NCBI GenBank assembly: GCA_016786745.1
Contig: JAEUVS010000072.1
Span: 1-50,196, forward strand
Length of the DNA stretch: 50,196 nt
DNA from: Chitinophagaceae bacterium
GTDB taxonomy: Bacteria; Bacteroidota; Bacteroidia; Chitinophagales; Chitinophagaceae
Reading direction: 5' to 3'
Part shown: in pieces, positions 9,111 to 17,381 of the stretch
How the letters are laid out: each line of letters starts with the position of its first letter
Position numbering within the stretch: the stretch's first letter is position 1
Made by a program: the position numbers and the translations under genes
Notes under the pieces: generated by a model
What the model was told of the DNA's origin: nothing
Database searches by the model: none
The model's input: the letters and a program-made list of their open reading frames with translations, nothing else

Positions 9111-9140
9111 TTTGTTGAATTGAGCAAACAATTACTTTTG
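9111..9140 (+). promoter_or_regulatory. Promoter of the arginine-decarboxylase-like gene
   Basis: TTTG (9111-9114) and TACTTTTG (9133-9140) are separated by 18 bases, matching both Bacteroidota promoter elements. The upstream box lies in the tail of the preceding terminator. Confidence 0.65.
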
Positions 9141-9182
9141 CTCCCAGCGTTGTGAAACCAAACACAACTCCCGTGTTAGCCC

Positions 9183-10610
9183 ATGGCAACCAACAGTCCT
9201 AACGAGTTCATGAATAATTCGTACACCGACCTGGTGAAACAAACCTTCAATTATCCCCAGGAAGACTTTGAAACCGTTGACGGAAACCTGTATTTTAATG
9301 GCCTTGACCTGAAGGCGCTCATTGATAAGTACGGTACTCCGCTCAAGCTTACCTATCTGCCCAAAATAGGTATGCAGATAAAAAAAGCGAAAAAGATGTT
9401 TGCCAACGCAATCAAGAAACACCGGTACGAAGGAAGCTACAACTACTCCTACTGTACAAAAAGTTCTCACTTTTCATTTGTGATAGAAGAGGCGCTGAAG
9501 CACGACATACATCTTGAAACGTCTTACGCTTACGATATTGAAATTATCAAGAAGCTGTACGACAGGAGAAAAATCACCAAAGACATTTTTATCATCTGCA
9601 ACGGGTATAAGCAGAAGTCGTACACCAGCCGCATCGCTCACCTGCTGAATACAGGGTTCAAAAATGTGATGCCTGTTCTTGACAACGCCGAAGAATTGCA
9701 GGCTTATAAAAAATCCGTGAAAGTGCCTTTTAAGCTCGGCATCCGCGTGGCCGCCGAAGAAGAGCCAACCTTTCCTTTTTACACCTCGAGGCTGGGTTTC
9801 CGCGCTCGGGACATACTCGAATTTTATGTAGATAAAATTGAAGGGAACGAAGACCGGTTCCAGCTGAAGATGCTTCACATCTTTTTAAACAAAGGCATTA
9901 AAGACGACATCTACTACTGGAGCGAACTGAACAAGATCATCAATCTATATTGCCAGCTCAAAAAGATTTGCCCTGAACTCGATTCGATCAATATCGGCGG
10001 AGGCTTTCCTATCAAGCACTCGCTTGGGTTCGAATACAATTACCAGTTCATGATCAATGAAATTGTTGGCAATATCAAAAAGGCCTGCAAAAAAAACCGC
10101 GTACCCATGCCCGATATATTTACCGAGTTTGGCAGCTACACTGTTGGTGAAAGCATGGCGCATATTTACAGCGTAATAGGAGTGAAGCGGCAAAACGATC
10201 GTGAGTGCTGGTATATGATTGATTCATCTTTTATCACAACGCTGCCGGATACATGGGGCATCGGGGAAAAATTCCTCCTTTTGCCTGTAAATAAATGGAA
10301 CGATGAATACCAGCGTGTGGTGCTCGGCGGAATTACGTGCGACAGTCACGACTATTACGATTCAGAAGAGCACGTGAATGAAGTGTTTCTTCCCAAAATC
10401 ACCAATGGAGAGCCGCTGTACGTTGGTTTTTTTCATACGGGTGCATACCAGGACCAGATCAGCGGATATGGGGGGATTAAGCATTGCCTCATTCCTTCGC
10501 CAAAGCATATTATCGTTGACCGCGACAAGAATGGGAAGTTAGTGGATTGGGTGTACGCGAAAGAGCAATCCGCGCAGAGTATGTTGAAGATCCTGGGATA
10601 TATAAAATGA
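9183..10610 (+). CDS. speA: Fold-III PLP-dependent decarboxylase, probably arginine decarboxylase
   Basis: This 475-residue enzyme of the alanine racemase-like fold should use pyridoxal phosphate. Visible landmarks are the N-terminal barrel strand 'YNYSYCTKSSHFSF', with the likely Schiff-base Lys, the Gly-rich phosphate loop 'NIGGGFPI', 'FTEFGSYTVGES', and the C-terminal active-site 'GGITCDSHDYYD' with the Cys/Asp pair typical of arginine and diaminopimelate decarboxylases. The length matches the short Bacteroidota arginine decarboxylase, not the ~630-residue E. coli SpeA. If correct, it makes agmatine for polyamine synthesis. The substrate is inferred; a carboxynorspermidine or other decarboxylase is less likely. 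Transcription is probably monocistronic. Confidence 0.75.
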   Translation: MATNSPNEFMNNSYTDLVKQTFNYPQEDFETVDGNLYFNGLDLKALIDKYGTPLKLTYLPKIGMQIKKAKKMFANAIKKHRYEGSYNYSYCTKSSHFSFVIEEALKHDIHLETSYAYDIEIIKKLYDRRKITKDIFIICNGYKQKSYTSRIAHLLNTGFKNVMPVLDNAEELQAYKKSVKVPFKLGIRVAAEEEPTFPFYTSRLGFRARDILEFYVDKIEGNEDRFQLKMLHIFLNKGIKDDIYYWSELNKIINLYCQLKKICPELDSINIGGGFPIKHSLGFEYNYQFMINEIVGNIKKACKKNRVPMPDIFTEFGSYTVGESMAHIYSVIGVKRQNDRECWYMIDSSFITTLPDTWGIGEKFLLLPVNKWNDEYQRVVLGGITCDSHDYYDSEEHVNEVFLPKITNGEPLYVGFFHTGAYQDQISGYGGIKHCLIPSPKHIIVDRDKNGKLVDWVYAKEQSAQSMLKILGYIK

Positions 10611-10717
10611 CAAGCTGCGCTTGTCATCCCGAACCCGCGCGCAGCGCGGTGTGAGGGATCTCTCGGAAAAGCTTTTTTGCAGATCCCTCGCTGCGCTCGG
10701 GATGACGCTTTAGCGTC
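10609..10717 (+). repeat. REP-like paired hairpin element, copy 1
   Basis: A long unit (GTCATCCCGAACC ... GTGTGAGGGATC, 10623-10660) faces a short inverted unit (GATCCCTCGC ... CTCGGGATGAC, 10682-10706). The long unit contains an inner stem CGCGC/GCGCG. Small hairpins flank the pair: GACAAG/CTTGTC at 10609-10625 and GACGCT/AGCGTC at 10704-10717. It fills the gap between two convergent genes and touches both stop codons. Confidence 0.85.
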
Positions 10718-12017
10718 ACTTCCCCTTCTTAATCCGATACTTCCTGTTGACCTTCGGAGAATTAAAATACTGGTTCAACTCCTCTTCCGTCATATTATTA
10801 GTAATCTCAATCGGGATATCTATCAGTTGAATTTGAATCTGCTTCAATTCTTCCTTTAACCTGTTTGTTTTATTATTAATCTGGTTATCACGTTCGCCAA
10901 CCAGGCTGTTATCGCGAAGCATATACTCCAATCTCTTGATAGAGGAACGAATCAAAGAAGCCTGGTTCTGGTCGAAAGTTTTTGGAGGGGCCACCGCTTC
11001 TTTCACAGGCACCAGCGATACCCCAACACTGGGCAGCACACGTCCCGTTTTAGCGGTGTTTTCATTGGTTGATGAGTTGAGAATACTTCCTGTAAGCGCG
11101 GTGGCAGAGCCGGTAATATCGAAGGTGGTGCGTGTGGTCTTCACCTTTTTTACATTTTTGTCGAGCTGCAGGAAAGTATATTTCAATTGCAGGATGTAAG
11201 TGCTCACGGCTTTTGTGATCTTGTTGTATTCTTCAAGCGCAAGCGGATAATTCATCGCGTCGCGCACAACAATGCGAACAACAGCGGTATCTTTCAGCAT
11301 GAACCTTGTGGCGCCCACGAAGCTCAGGTTAACAACCCTTACTTTCGCCGAATCAGACTCTCTCACAAAATCAAATCCCGGCGACCATGTAAAATCCTGG
11401 TTACATTCGCGGATCACTGAATAGTTGATAAGAGGCATGTTGGCAAAGAAGGTAATATTTTCGATAGGGAAGCTCCCATTTTCACACTGCACTTTAAAGT
11501 TCACCGTTTCTCCTTCTTCAACAAAAAGGGTTCCACTCACGGAGGGCTTTACCCTCGAAGGAATAATGTCGGTGTTGTAGAATAATATTGTTAGCGACGT
11601 ATCAATTTTTTCTTTCGGATCGGTGAGGCTCTGTACACCCACGCGTACTTTATATTCATTGTCGTACTTAAGCTTGCCGGAAAGGAAGTACGACTTTTCC
11701 ACTTTCACGGTGAGTAGCCCGTTGTCTTTGTCGATCCTTACGCCTATAGGGGAGTTTCGTAAATACCAGTAATAGCCGGAGGGGTCACGGTTAATTTCCA
11801 GGGGATACTGCAATACGGAATCTTCGTGAAGGGTGAAGTAGGGATTCAGATTTTTTATTCGCAGAACGCTGTCGGCTGCGTTATGAAGAACATCAGGCGC
11901 CGTTATAGTATCGGCATGTTGCCTGGCAAGCGAATCTTGTCCATAACCGGTCACGGATGTCAGGGATAGGAAAAAAACCAGTAGTGAGCCAAAGAAACTG
12001 TTAAGTGTTCTTCTCAT
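10716..12017 (-). CDS. Secreted protein of unknown function
   Basis: This 433-residue protein has a clear signal peptide (residues 1-27, MRRTLNSFFGSLLVFFLSLT...). The N-terminal half looks beta-rich and Ig/cadherin-like ('DPSGYYWYLRNSPIGVRID', 'NGLLTVKVEKSYFLSGK', 'GTLFVEEGETVNFKVQCENG'). Residues ~265-300 and ~350-410 look helical or coiled-coil ('QASLIRSSIKRLEYMLRDN', 'KTNRLKEELKQIQIQ'), ending in a basic tail 'KVNRKYRIKKGK'. No catalytic motif or T9SS tail is visible. A periplasmic or surface scaffold is a guess. I do not recognise the family. The stop codon overlaps the REP-like element. Confidence 0.75.
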   Translation of the reverse strand: MRRTLNSFFGSLLVFFLSLTSVTGYGQDSLARQHADTITAPDVLHNAADSVLRIKNLNPYFTLHEDSVLQYPLEINRDPSGYYWYLRNSPIGVRIDKDNGLLTVKVEKSYFLSGKLKYDNEYKVRVGVQSLTDPKEKIDTSLTILFYNTDIIPSRVKPSVSGTLFVEEGETVNFKVQCENGSFPIENITFFANMPLINYSVIRECNQDFTWSPGFDFVRESDSAKVRVVNLSFVGATRFMLKDTAVVRIVVRDAMNYPLALEEYNKITKAVSTYILQLKYTFLQLDKNVKKVKTTRTTFDITGSATALTGSILNSSTNENTAKTGRVLPSVGVSLVPVKEAVAPPKTFDQNQASLIRSSIKRLEYMLRDNSLVGERDNQINNKTNRLKEELKQIQIQLIDIPIEITNNMTEEELNQYFNSPKVNRKYRIKKGK

Positions 12018-12073
12018 GAGTATTGGTTAAAAAAAATTGTTGCGCGAAGTTAACCCATATTAAGTAAATAAAA

Positions 12074-12106
12074 ATCCCATAACGGCATAACCGTATGGGA
12101 TGGTTG
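12074..12106 (-). terminator. Intrinsic terminator of hsp20
   Basis: The stem ATCCCATA/TATGGGAT (12074-12101) with inner CGG/CCG is followed, on the minus strand, by TTTTATTT. It lies 30 bases after the Hsp20 stop codon. The hairpin occupies 12074-12101; the T tract lies at about 12066-12074. Confidence 0.75.
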
Positions 12107-12135
12107 CATGCTGCTTTAACTTGAGAATTATTTAA

Positions 12136-12567
12136 TTAGCTTATTGCTATTTGTTTAGGCTGCTGCTGAACTTCAGGCTTTTTCGGAAGCTCAATTTTTA
12201 AGATTCCGTTCTCATATTTTGCCTGGATGTTTGCGGCATCTACTTTCTCGTCGAGGCTGAAGCTTCTTTTGAAGCTGGTGTGATGAAATTCCCTGCGAAT
12301 GGTTTTTTCATCTTCAGTTTTCTTCTCTTCGTTCTTTTCATAGCTCACGGTAAGAAGGTCCTGGTCGAGGTTCACCTTAAAGTCTTCTTTGTTTCTCCCA
12401 GGTGCGCTGATTTCGAGAATATACGCAGATGGAGTTTCATGAACATTCGCAGCAGGTGTACCTGTAACATCAGCCGATGGGTTTGCCCATACCGACGGCG
12501 AAAAGAAATCGCTGAAGAAGTTATCAAACTTCGCTACTGGCCTGTTGATGAATTTTAACTGTGTCAT
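12136..12567 (-). CDS. Small heat shock protein, Hsp20/alpha-crystallin family
   Basis: This 143-residue ATP-independent holdase keeps unfolding proteins soluble. The alpha-crystallin domain spans about residues 40-135, with 'VHETPSAYILEISAPGRNKEDFKVNLDQD' (split at residues 44-72) and the conserved 'ENGILKIELPKKP'. The C-terminal 'PKQIAIS' carries an I-x-I anchor that docks between subunits. It is a single gene with its own terminator. The A/T-rich upstream region (12568-12660) should hold a promoter but shows no exact TAnnTTTG box, so heat-inducible control by another element is possible. Confidence 0.93.
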   Translation of the reverse strand: MTQLKFINRPVAKFDNFFSDFFSPSVWANPSADVTGTPAANVHETPSAYILEISAPGRNKEDFKVNLDQDLLTVSYEKNEEKKTEDEKTIRREFHHTSFKRSFSLDEKVDAANIQAKYENGILKIELPKKPEVQQQPKQIAIS

Positions 12568-12737
12568 AATTATTAGTTTTTTTGATGTTTTTGAAATTCA
12601 TATCCGAAAGATCAAAGGACATACCACTGCATTTTTTTCGGACATTATAGCATAATACTGGAAATTTGACTGACAAATTGCCGTTTTTGTTGAATGAGGC
12701 TGCAGAAGTTACTGGTAATTAACTCCTGTCTTTTACC

Positions 12738-12745
12738 TAACTTTG
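12738..12745 (+). promoter_or_regulatory. Promoter box for brxA-lgt
   Basis: TAACTTTG exactly matches TAnnTTTG, 37 bases before the brxA ATG. The remaining ~170 bases between hsp20 and this box show no gene or hairpin that I could identify. Confidence 0.6.
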
Positions 12746-12782
12746 CGGTCTTAAGTAACAAATCAAAAATTTATCTGACTAT

Positions 12783-13199
12783 ATGTATCCTGCTGAACTA
12801 GTGATTCCAATGAAAGAGGAACTGACCGAGAATGGATTTACTGAATTGCTTACACCCGAAGATGTTGAAAACCAGCTGCAACAGAAAGGTACTACGCTTG
12901 TAATGATCAATTCCGTTTGCGGCTGCTCTGCCGGTAGCGCACGTCCGGGAGTGCTGATGGCTGTGGCTAACAGCGAAAAAAGACCCGACTATCTCACTAC
13001 CAGCTTCGCCGGGTTTGATGTTGATGCGGTAAGAGAACTGAGAAGCAAGTTGCTTCCTTACCCGCCTTCTTCACCATCCATCGCCCTGTTCAGGGATGGT
13101 GAGCTGGTTCATTTTATCGAAAGACATATGATCGAAGGACGCTCTGCACAGATGATTGCACACAACCTGAAAGCAGCGTTCGACGCGTACTGCTCGTGA
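12783..13199 (+). CDS. BrxA/BrxB-type bacilliredoxin
   Basis: This 138-residue thioredoxin-like protein of the YphP/YqiW family removes bacillithiol from mixed disulfides on oxidised proteins. The signature 'INSVCGCSAGSARPG' places the CGC active site at Cys46 and Cys48. The N-terminal MYPAELVIPMKEEL and the C-terminal 'FIERHMIEGRSAQMIAHNL' are also family-typical. It is followed 21 bases later by lgt on the same strand. With the YfiT-like gene at 43946 it supports a bacillithiol-using organism. The bsh biosynthesis genes are not in this window. Confidence 0.92.
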   Translation: MYPAELVIPMKEELTENGFTELLTPEDVENQLQQKGTTLVMINSVCGCSAGSARPGVLMAVANSEKRPDYLTTSFAGFDVDAVRELRSKLLPYPPSSPSIALFRDGELVHFIERHMIEGRSAQMIAHNLKAAFDAYCS

Positions 13200-13220
13200 T
13201 AAAACAACTCCAGATAATTC

Positions 13221-14510
13221 ATGTATCCTAACCTTTATTACGTTTTCAGGGATCTTTTTGGTGTTGAGTGGCCCGCATTAAGATTTATTAATTCCTTTGG
13301 ATTCTTTGTTGCCCTTGCATTCCTTGCGGCAGCATGGGCGCTTACACAAGAATTGCGTCGAAGGGAAAGAATGGGGTTAATGCAGTACACGGAAATGAAA
13401 ATTACCGTGGGACGTCCTGCCACCGGCGGTGAAATGTTTTTGAATTTCATCTTCGGTTTTCTTCTCGGATACAAAGTTCTCGGGTTGTTTTTTGCCGGTA
13501 AAGAAGTGGCGGAAGATCCCCCGGCATTTATATTTTCTGCACAGGGAAGCCTCCCGGCCGGTTTAATACTCGGTGCAATTTTCGCCGCGGTAAAATGGTG
13601 GGAAAAGAACAAACAAAAACTCGCCAAACCGGAAGAACGTAATATCAGGATCTGGCCGCACGACAGGGTAGGTGATCTTGTTATTCTCGCAGCAGCATTC
13701 GGTTTCCTCGGCGCAAAGATTTTTCACAATCTTGAGAACTGGAACAAATTCTGGGAAAACCCAATCGAAGCATTACTTTCTTTCAGCGGCCTCACTTTTT
13801 ACGGTGGACTAATCTGCGCTACGGCCGCCATTATCTGGTACTCCAAAAAACATAAGATTGCCGTAAGGCACCTGGCAGATAGTATTGCACCCGCACTGAT
13901 GCTTGCATATGCCATCGGAAGAATCGGATGCCAGGTTGCCGGCGACGGCGACTGGGGAATTCTGAACAGCGCATACATCAGCACGCCAGAAGGAAAAGTA
14001 GTGGCGTCCGACACGGCTACATTCAATAAAGCGCTCGCGGCGAACAGTGCCATCTACATGGAGCAGTCGTCGTATACCAGTATCGACCAGGTGCAGCATA
14101 AAGAAGTAAAGGGACCCTCGTGGATACCGAGGTGGATGGTTGCTTTCAATTTTCCACGAAACGTAATCAACGAGGGAATACCGATAAAAGATTGCACAGG
14201 TCAGTATTGCCGGCAGTTGCCGATACCTGTATTTCCCACCCCTTTTTATGAAACCGTAATGTGTTTGTTGCTGACCGCACTGCTGTATTTTGTACGTAGC
14301 AGGATAACCGCGGCGGGCGCTGTGTTTGCGATATATCTTTTTCTGAATGGACTGGAAAGGTTCGTCATTGAAAAAATAAGGGTAAACACTGAGTATAACA
14401 TCTTCGGACTTCATCCCACGCAGGCGGAACTTATTTCAACTTTCTTAATGCTTACCGGTATTGTGCTGTTTATATCCTCGATTCGCAGGAAAAAAGCCGC
14501 TGTAGCTTAA
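13221..14510 (+). CDS. lgt: Prolipoprotein diacylglyceryl transferase
   Basis: This polytopic inner-membrane enzyme moves diacylglycerol from phosphatidylglycerol to the lipobox Cys of prolipoproteins. Its 429 residues are much longer than the ~280 of proteobacterial Lgt, owing to an N-terminal extension and an inserted periplasmic loop (about residues 255-330). The core motifs are 'LTFYGGLICA', corresponding to the HGG region, and 'AIGRIGCQVAGDGDWG', where the classical signature has GRxGNFxNxE. 'PTPFYETVMC' and 'GLERFVIEKIR' near the end are typical. It probably shares a transcript with brxA. The function is assigned on the family; the altered signature argues for a Bacteroidota subgroup. 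Confidence 0.88.
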   Translation: MYPNLYYVFRDLFGVEWPALRFINSFGFFVALAFLAAAWALTQELRRRERMGLMQYTEMKITVGRPATGGEMFLNFIFGFLLGYKVLGLFFAGKEVAEDPPAFIFSAQGSLPAGLILGAIFAAVKWWEKNKQKLAKPEERNIRIWPHDRVGDLVILAAAFGFLGAKIFHNLENWNKFWENPIEALLSFSGLTFYGGLICATAAIIWYSKKHKIAVRHLADSIAPALMLAYAIGRIGCQVAGDGDWGILNSAYISTPEGKVVASDTATFNKALAANSAIYMEQSSYTSIDQVQHKEVKGPSWIPRWMVAFNFPRNVINEGIPIKDCTGQYCRQLPIPVFPTPFYETVMCLLLTALLYFVRSRITAAGAVFAIYLFLNGLERFVIEKIRVNTEYNIFGLHPTQAELISTFLMLTGIVLFISSIRRKKAAVA

Positions 14511-14541
14511 ACTTTCGCACGTTTAGGAAATTTTAACACGT

Positions 14542-14565
14542 TTTGATGAAACTTTTTTCATCAAA
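14542..14565 (+). other. Perfect 9-bp inverted repeat downstream of lgt
   Basis: TTTGATGAA and TTCATCAAA are separated by six bases. No T tract follows, so it is either a 3'-end RNA hairpin or an operator-like palindrome. Confidence 0.5.
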
Positions 14566-14621
14566 TGGAGTCTAATACTATAATAGAATAAGTTTTCTCA
14601 TAAGCAGTTAGTTTTGGTACG

Positions 14622-14647
14622 GGTCCCATGTCTATGGGACCTTTTTT
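14622..14647 (+). terminator. Intrinsic terminator between lgt and yajQ
   Basis: The stem GGTCCCAT/ATGGGACC with a 4-base loop is followed by six T residues. It lies 110 bases past the lgt stop, so a long 3' UTR or a separate short transcript is possible. Confidence 0.8.
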
Positions 14648-14658
14648 ATTTTATCCCC

Positions 14659-14666
14659 TACCTTTA
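14659..14666 (+). promoter_or_regulatory. Probable promoter box for yajQ
   Basis: TACCTTTA, one mismatch from TAnnTTTG, lies 14 bases before the yajQ start, just after the terminator. Confidence 0.35.
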
Positions 14667-14680
14667 AAGAAAACTTTCGC

Positions 14681-15172
14681 ATGCCCTCTTTTGATATTGT
14701 TAGCAAAGTTGAACCGCAGGCGCTGGATAATGCGGTGAATGTGGTGAGAAAAGAAATTACGAACCGGTTCGACTTCAAAAACAGCCATGTTGTAATAGAC
14801 CTGGATAAAAAAGACTTCAAATTAAATATAGAAACCGACGATGACATGAAAATGGGTCAGATCGGCGACGTGCTTGTGAGCAGGGCCCACAAACAGGGCA
14901 TTGCGCCGGAGGCGTTCGATTTTTCGAAGGAATCGTATCCCAGCGGCAAAATCGTAAAGAAACAGGTGTCGGTACGGAATGGCCTGAAGCAGGAAGATTC
15001 GAAAAAAATTGTAAAGCTCATCAAAGACAGCGGTATGAAGGTGCAGGCCCAGATTATGGACGACCTGGTGCGGGTTACGGGAAAGAAGATAGACGATCTG
15101 CAGGCGGTTATCAAGCTTTGCCAGGGGGCCAGCCTGGGTATACCGCTGCAGTTTATTAATATGAGAAACTGA
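14681..15172 (+). CDS. YajQ family nucleotide-binding protein
   Basis: This 163-residue soluble protein matches the family length. It starts [20 protein letters not shown], contains 'FDFKNS' and 'GIAPEAFDF', and ends 'PLQFINMRN', all hallmark segments. Members have two RNA-binding-like ferredoxin folds. Some bind cyclic di-GMP and act as transcription co-regulators in Xanthomonas; others bind nucleotides or tRNA. Which applies here cannot be told. It lies alone between two terminators. Confidence 0.92.
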   Translation: MPSFDIVSKVEPQALDNAVNVVRKEITNRFDFKNSHVVIDLDKKDFKLNIETDDDMKMGQIGDVLVSRAHKQGIAPEAFDFSKESYPSGKIVKKQVSVRNGLKQEDSKKIVKLIKDSGMKVQAQIMDDLVRVTGKKIDDLQAVIKLCQGASLGIPLQFINMRN

Positions 15173-15205
15173 GAAAAATCCTTTCTGAAAAATCTAAAAA
15201 ATCCT

Positions 15206-15213
15206 TACCTTTG
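15206..15213 (+). promoter_or_regulatory. Promoter box for L31
   Basis: TACCTTTG matches TAnnTTTG exactly, 18 bases before the L31 ATG. An in-frame TTG at 15211 falls within it, which rules that codon out as the start. Confidence 0.65.
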
Positions 15214-15231
15214 CCGTCCATTTTAAAGTAT

Positions 15232-15480
15232 ATGAAAAAGGACATACATCCTAAAGGTTACAGGCTGGTAGTTTTCAAGGACATGAGTAACGGTGAGTCA
15301 TTCCTCAGCCGTTCAACCGCTGTTACCAGGGAAACCATCAAATGGGAAGACGGAAACGAATATCCGCTCGTGAAGCTTGAAATTTCCAATACCTCGCATC
15401 CTTTCTTCACTGGCCAGAAAATGCTGGTGGATACAGCGGGTCGTATTGACAAGTTCAAAAAACGTTACGAAAAGAAATAA
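15232..15480 (+). CDS. rpmE2: 50S ribosomal protein L31, type B
   Basis: This 82-residue large-subunit protein starts [19 protein letters not shown] and contains 'SFLSRSTA' and '[14 protein letters not shown]'. The zinc-binding Cys motif of type-A L31 is absent, which defines the zinc-free type B. In other bacteria type B replaces the zinc form when zinc is scarce, but in many Bacteroidota it is the standard form. It is a single gene, bracketed by an exact promoter box and a strong terminator. Confidence 0.95.
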   Translation: MKKDIHPKGYRLVVFKDMSNGESFLSRSTAVTRETIKWEDGNEYPLVKLEISNTSHPFFTGQKMLVDTAGRIDKFKKRYEKK

Positions 15481-15502
15481 GCCAACAGGGGCCTACAATA
15501 TT

Positions 15503-15529
15503 ATCCCTTCCAGCCAGGAAGGGATTTTT
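15503..15529 (+). terminator. Intrinsic terminator of L31
   Basis: The 9-bp perfect stem ATCCCTTCC/GGAAGGGAT, with a 5-base loop, is followed by TTTTA. Confidence 0.85.
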
Positions 15530-15564
15530 ATTTCAGATAATCATTTTGAATGTAGTTTTAGTTC

Positions 15565-16599
15565 ATGAACCAGGTTTTCCTGAACGACAAAGATGTCAAC
15601 CAGAATTTATTTCCCCTCACGCTTACACGGTCGGCTGCGGATATCAGGATAGGAATTTTAACCATCCGCGAAAAATGGAACCATCTCCTTCGAAAACCTG
15701 TCGGTTTTATTACTGGTGAACAGTCGAGCGGGCAGGGAGAATCTACTTCAGTTTCTTCCAGTATTGTCCCATCGGCGGCGTTCGTTGCCTCATCCGATCA
15801 TTCACTGGCGAAAAGCATTAAATATCCATGGGACATATTCCTCCTGAACGACTGGGCGCTGCGCGAAGACTTTAGTCTTATCACAAAGGGACGTAGTTCT
15901 GAACCGATCCCGGCATCGGTGGGTGTGATAAATCCGGCTGGAGTGTTTATTGAACCGGGGTCGAAGTTGTCGCACTGCATTATCAATGCCGAAACCGGGC
16001 CCGTTTATATTGGAAAAGATGCGGAGATAATGGAAGGTGCGACTTTGCGCGGACCTATTGCCATATGCAATAATGCGGTCGTAAAAATGGGCGCGAAGAT
16101 CTACGGCGCCACTACAATCGGACCGTATAGTATTGTTGGCGGCGAAATCAAGAATTCGGTAATATTTGGGTATTCCAATAAATCGCATGATGGTTACCTG
16201 GGTGATAGCGTGATAGGCGAGTGGTGTAACCTTGGCGCCGGCACATCGAATTCGAACATGAAAAATAATGTGAGCGAAGTAAGGGTGTGGAATTATTTGC
16301 AGAAGGATGTAATTGGCACGGGAACTAAAAAGTGCGGACTGATTATGGGTGATTACTCACGTTCAGCTATCAATACTTCTTTCAACACCGGGACCGTGGT
16401 AGGCGTTTGTGCCAATGTTTTTGGCGAAGGATTGGTGTCGAAATTTGTGCCTTCTTTTTCCTGGGGAAAAAACGGCCTGCGATACGAGTTCAATAAAGCG
16501 GTAGATGATGTTTCAAAGTGGATGCAGTTGAAGGGACAAAGCCTGAACGAAGAACAAAAAACAAGATTGAAACTTATATTTGACGATACAAATTTTTGA
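15565..16599 (+). CDS. GlmU-like protein with left-handed beta-helix
   Basis: This 344-residue protein is annotated in Bacteroidota as GlmU family or putative sugar nucleotidyltransferase. The C-terminal half is a left-handed beta-helix of hexapeptide repeats ('GPVYIGKDAEIMEGATLRG', 'NAVVKMGAKIYGATTIGP', 'VIGEWCNLGAGTSNSN'), as in GlmU acyltransferase domains. The N-terminal half ('LFPLTLTRSAADIRIGILTIREKW') lacks the GxGTRM nucleotide-binding loop of true GlmU and GlgC enzymes. Nucleotidyltransfer is therefore doubtful. It starts the run of plus-strand genes reaching to 21533, and its stop lies 7 bases before tpiA. Confidence 0.8.
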   Translation: MNQVFLNDKDVNQNLFPLTLTRSAADIRIGILTIREKWNHLLRKPVGFITGEQSSGQGESTSVSSSIVPSAAFVASSDHSLAKSIKYPWDIFLLNDWALREDFSLITKGRSSEPIPASVGVINPAGVFIEPGSKLSHCIINAETGPVYIGKDAEIMEGATLRGPIAICNNAVVKMGAKIYGATTIGPYSIVGGEIKNSVIFGYSNKSHDGYLGDSVIGEWCNLGAGTSNSNMKNNVSEVRVWNYLQKDVIGTGTKKCGLIMGDYSRSAINTSFNTGTVVGVCANVFGEGLVSKFVPSFSWGKNGLRYEFNKAVDDVSKWMQLKGQSLNEEQKTRLKLIFDDTNF

Positions 16600-16606
16600 T
16601 ATGCTT

Positions 16607-17371
16607 ATGCGAAAACAAATAGCTGCTGCGAACTGGAAAATGAATGGGAACGCTCAACAGGCGGAAGCGCTTCTCAGAGATGTGATGCAGCAGAAAATAA
16701 AATTAAGTGATGATCAGGTGGTAATATTTGCTGTGCCCTTTCCATTTTTGGTGACCGCGAACCAGCAGTTGGGCAAGGAACATAATTACTTTATAGCAGC
16801 GCAGAATTGTTCGAGTCATGCGTCAGGAGCCTACACCGGTGAAGTGTCGGCGGAAATGCTCAAATCTATTCATATCAAATATTGCATCATTGGCCATAGC
16901 GAACGCCGGGAGTATTTTTCCGAAACAAATGCTCAGCTCGCGGAAAAGATAAACCTGTTGCTGAAAAACGAAATCACTCCCATCTTCTGTTGCGGCGAAC
17001 CCCTGGACATCAGGGAAGCAAACGGCCAGGATAAACACGTGGAGGCACAGGTACAGGAGTCTTTGTTCCATCTTGCGGCCGATGATTTACTTAAAGTAGT
17101 AATCGCATACGAGCCCATCTGGGCCATCGGCACAGGAAAAACTGCTACTACCGCGCAGGCTCAGGAGATGCATGCGTTTATACGCTCCGTTATTGCAAAA
17201 CGCTATGGAAAAGAAATTGCTTCTGAAGTATCGATACTGTATGGTGGCAGCGTGAAGGCGAATAATGCAGGAGAGATATTTGGCGCTCCTGATGTTGACG
17301 GCGGACTTGTTGGCGGCGCTTCGCTGGTAGCAAAAGATTTCATCCAGATTATCCAGTCGCTGAAAAATTAA
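16607..17371 (+). CDS. tpiA: Triosephosphate isomerase
   Basis: TpiA interconverts dihydroxyacetone phosphate and glyceraldehyde 3-phosphate in the cytoplasm. The 254 residues match the family. They start MRKQIAAANWKMNG, with the active-site Asn/Lys, and carry the catalytic His in 'IIGHSERREYF', the catalytic Glu in 'IAYEPIWAIGTGKTAT', and the phosphate loop 'LYGGSVKANN'. The ATG at 16607 gives the canonical N-terminus; an ATG two codons earlier (16601) is also possible. It sits inside a glycan-type gene run, with 10 bases to the next gene. Confidence 0.97.
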   Translation: MRKQIAAANWKMNGNAQQAEALLRDVMQQKIKLSDDQVVIFAVPFPFLVTANQQLGKEHNYFIAAQNCSSHASGAYTGEVSAEMLKSIHIKYCIIGHSERREYFSETNAQLAEKINLLLKNEITPIFCCGEPLDIREANGQDKHVEAQVQESLFHLAADDLLKVVIAYEPIWAIGTGKTATTAQAQEMHAFIRSVIAKRYGKEIASEVSILYGGSVKANNAGEIFGAPDVDGGLVGGASLVAKDFIQIIQSLKN

Positions 17372-17381
17372 CGGATCAAAT

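Noticed and set aside
12640..12660. Sigma-70-like TATAAT box for hsp20 (minus strand 'GCTATAATG')
   Set aside because: The spacing to any TTG-type -35 string is wrong, and Bacteroidota rarely use this form. Evidence is too weak to list as a promoter.
13809..14414. A 201-codon minus-strand frame inside lgt
   Set aside because: It is fully antisense to a conserved membrane enzyme, with no promoter and no known domain.
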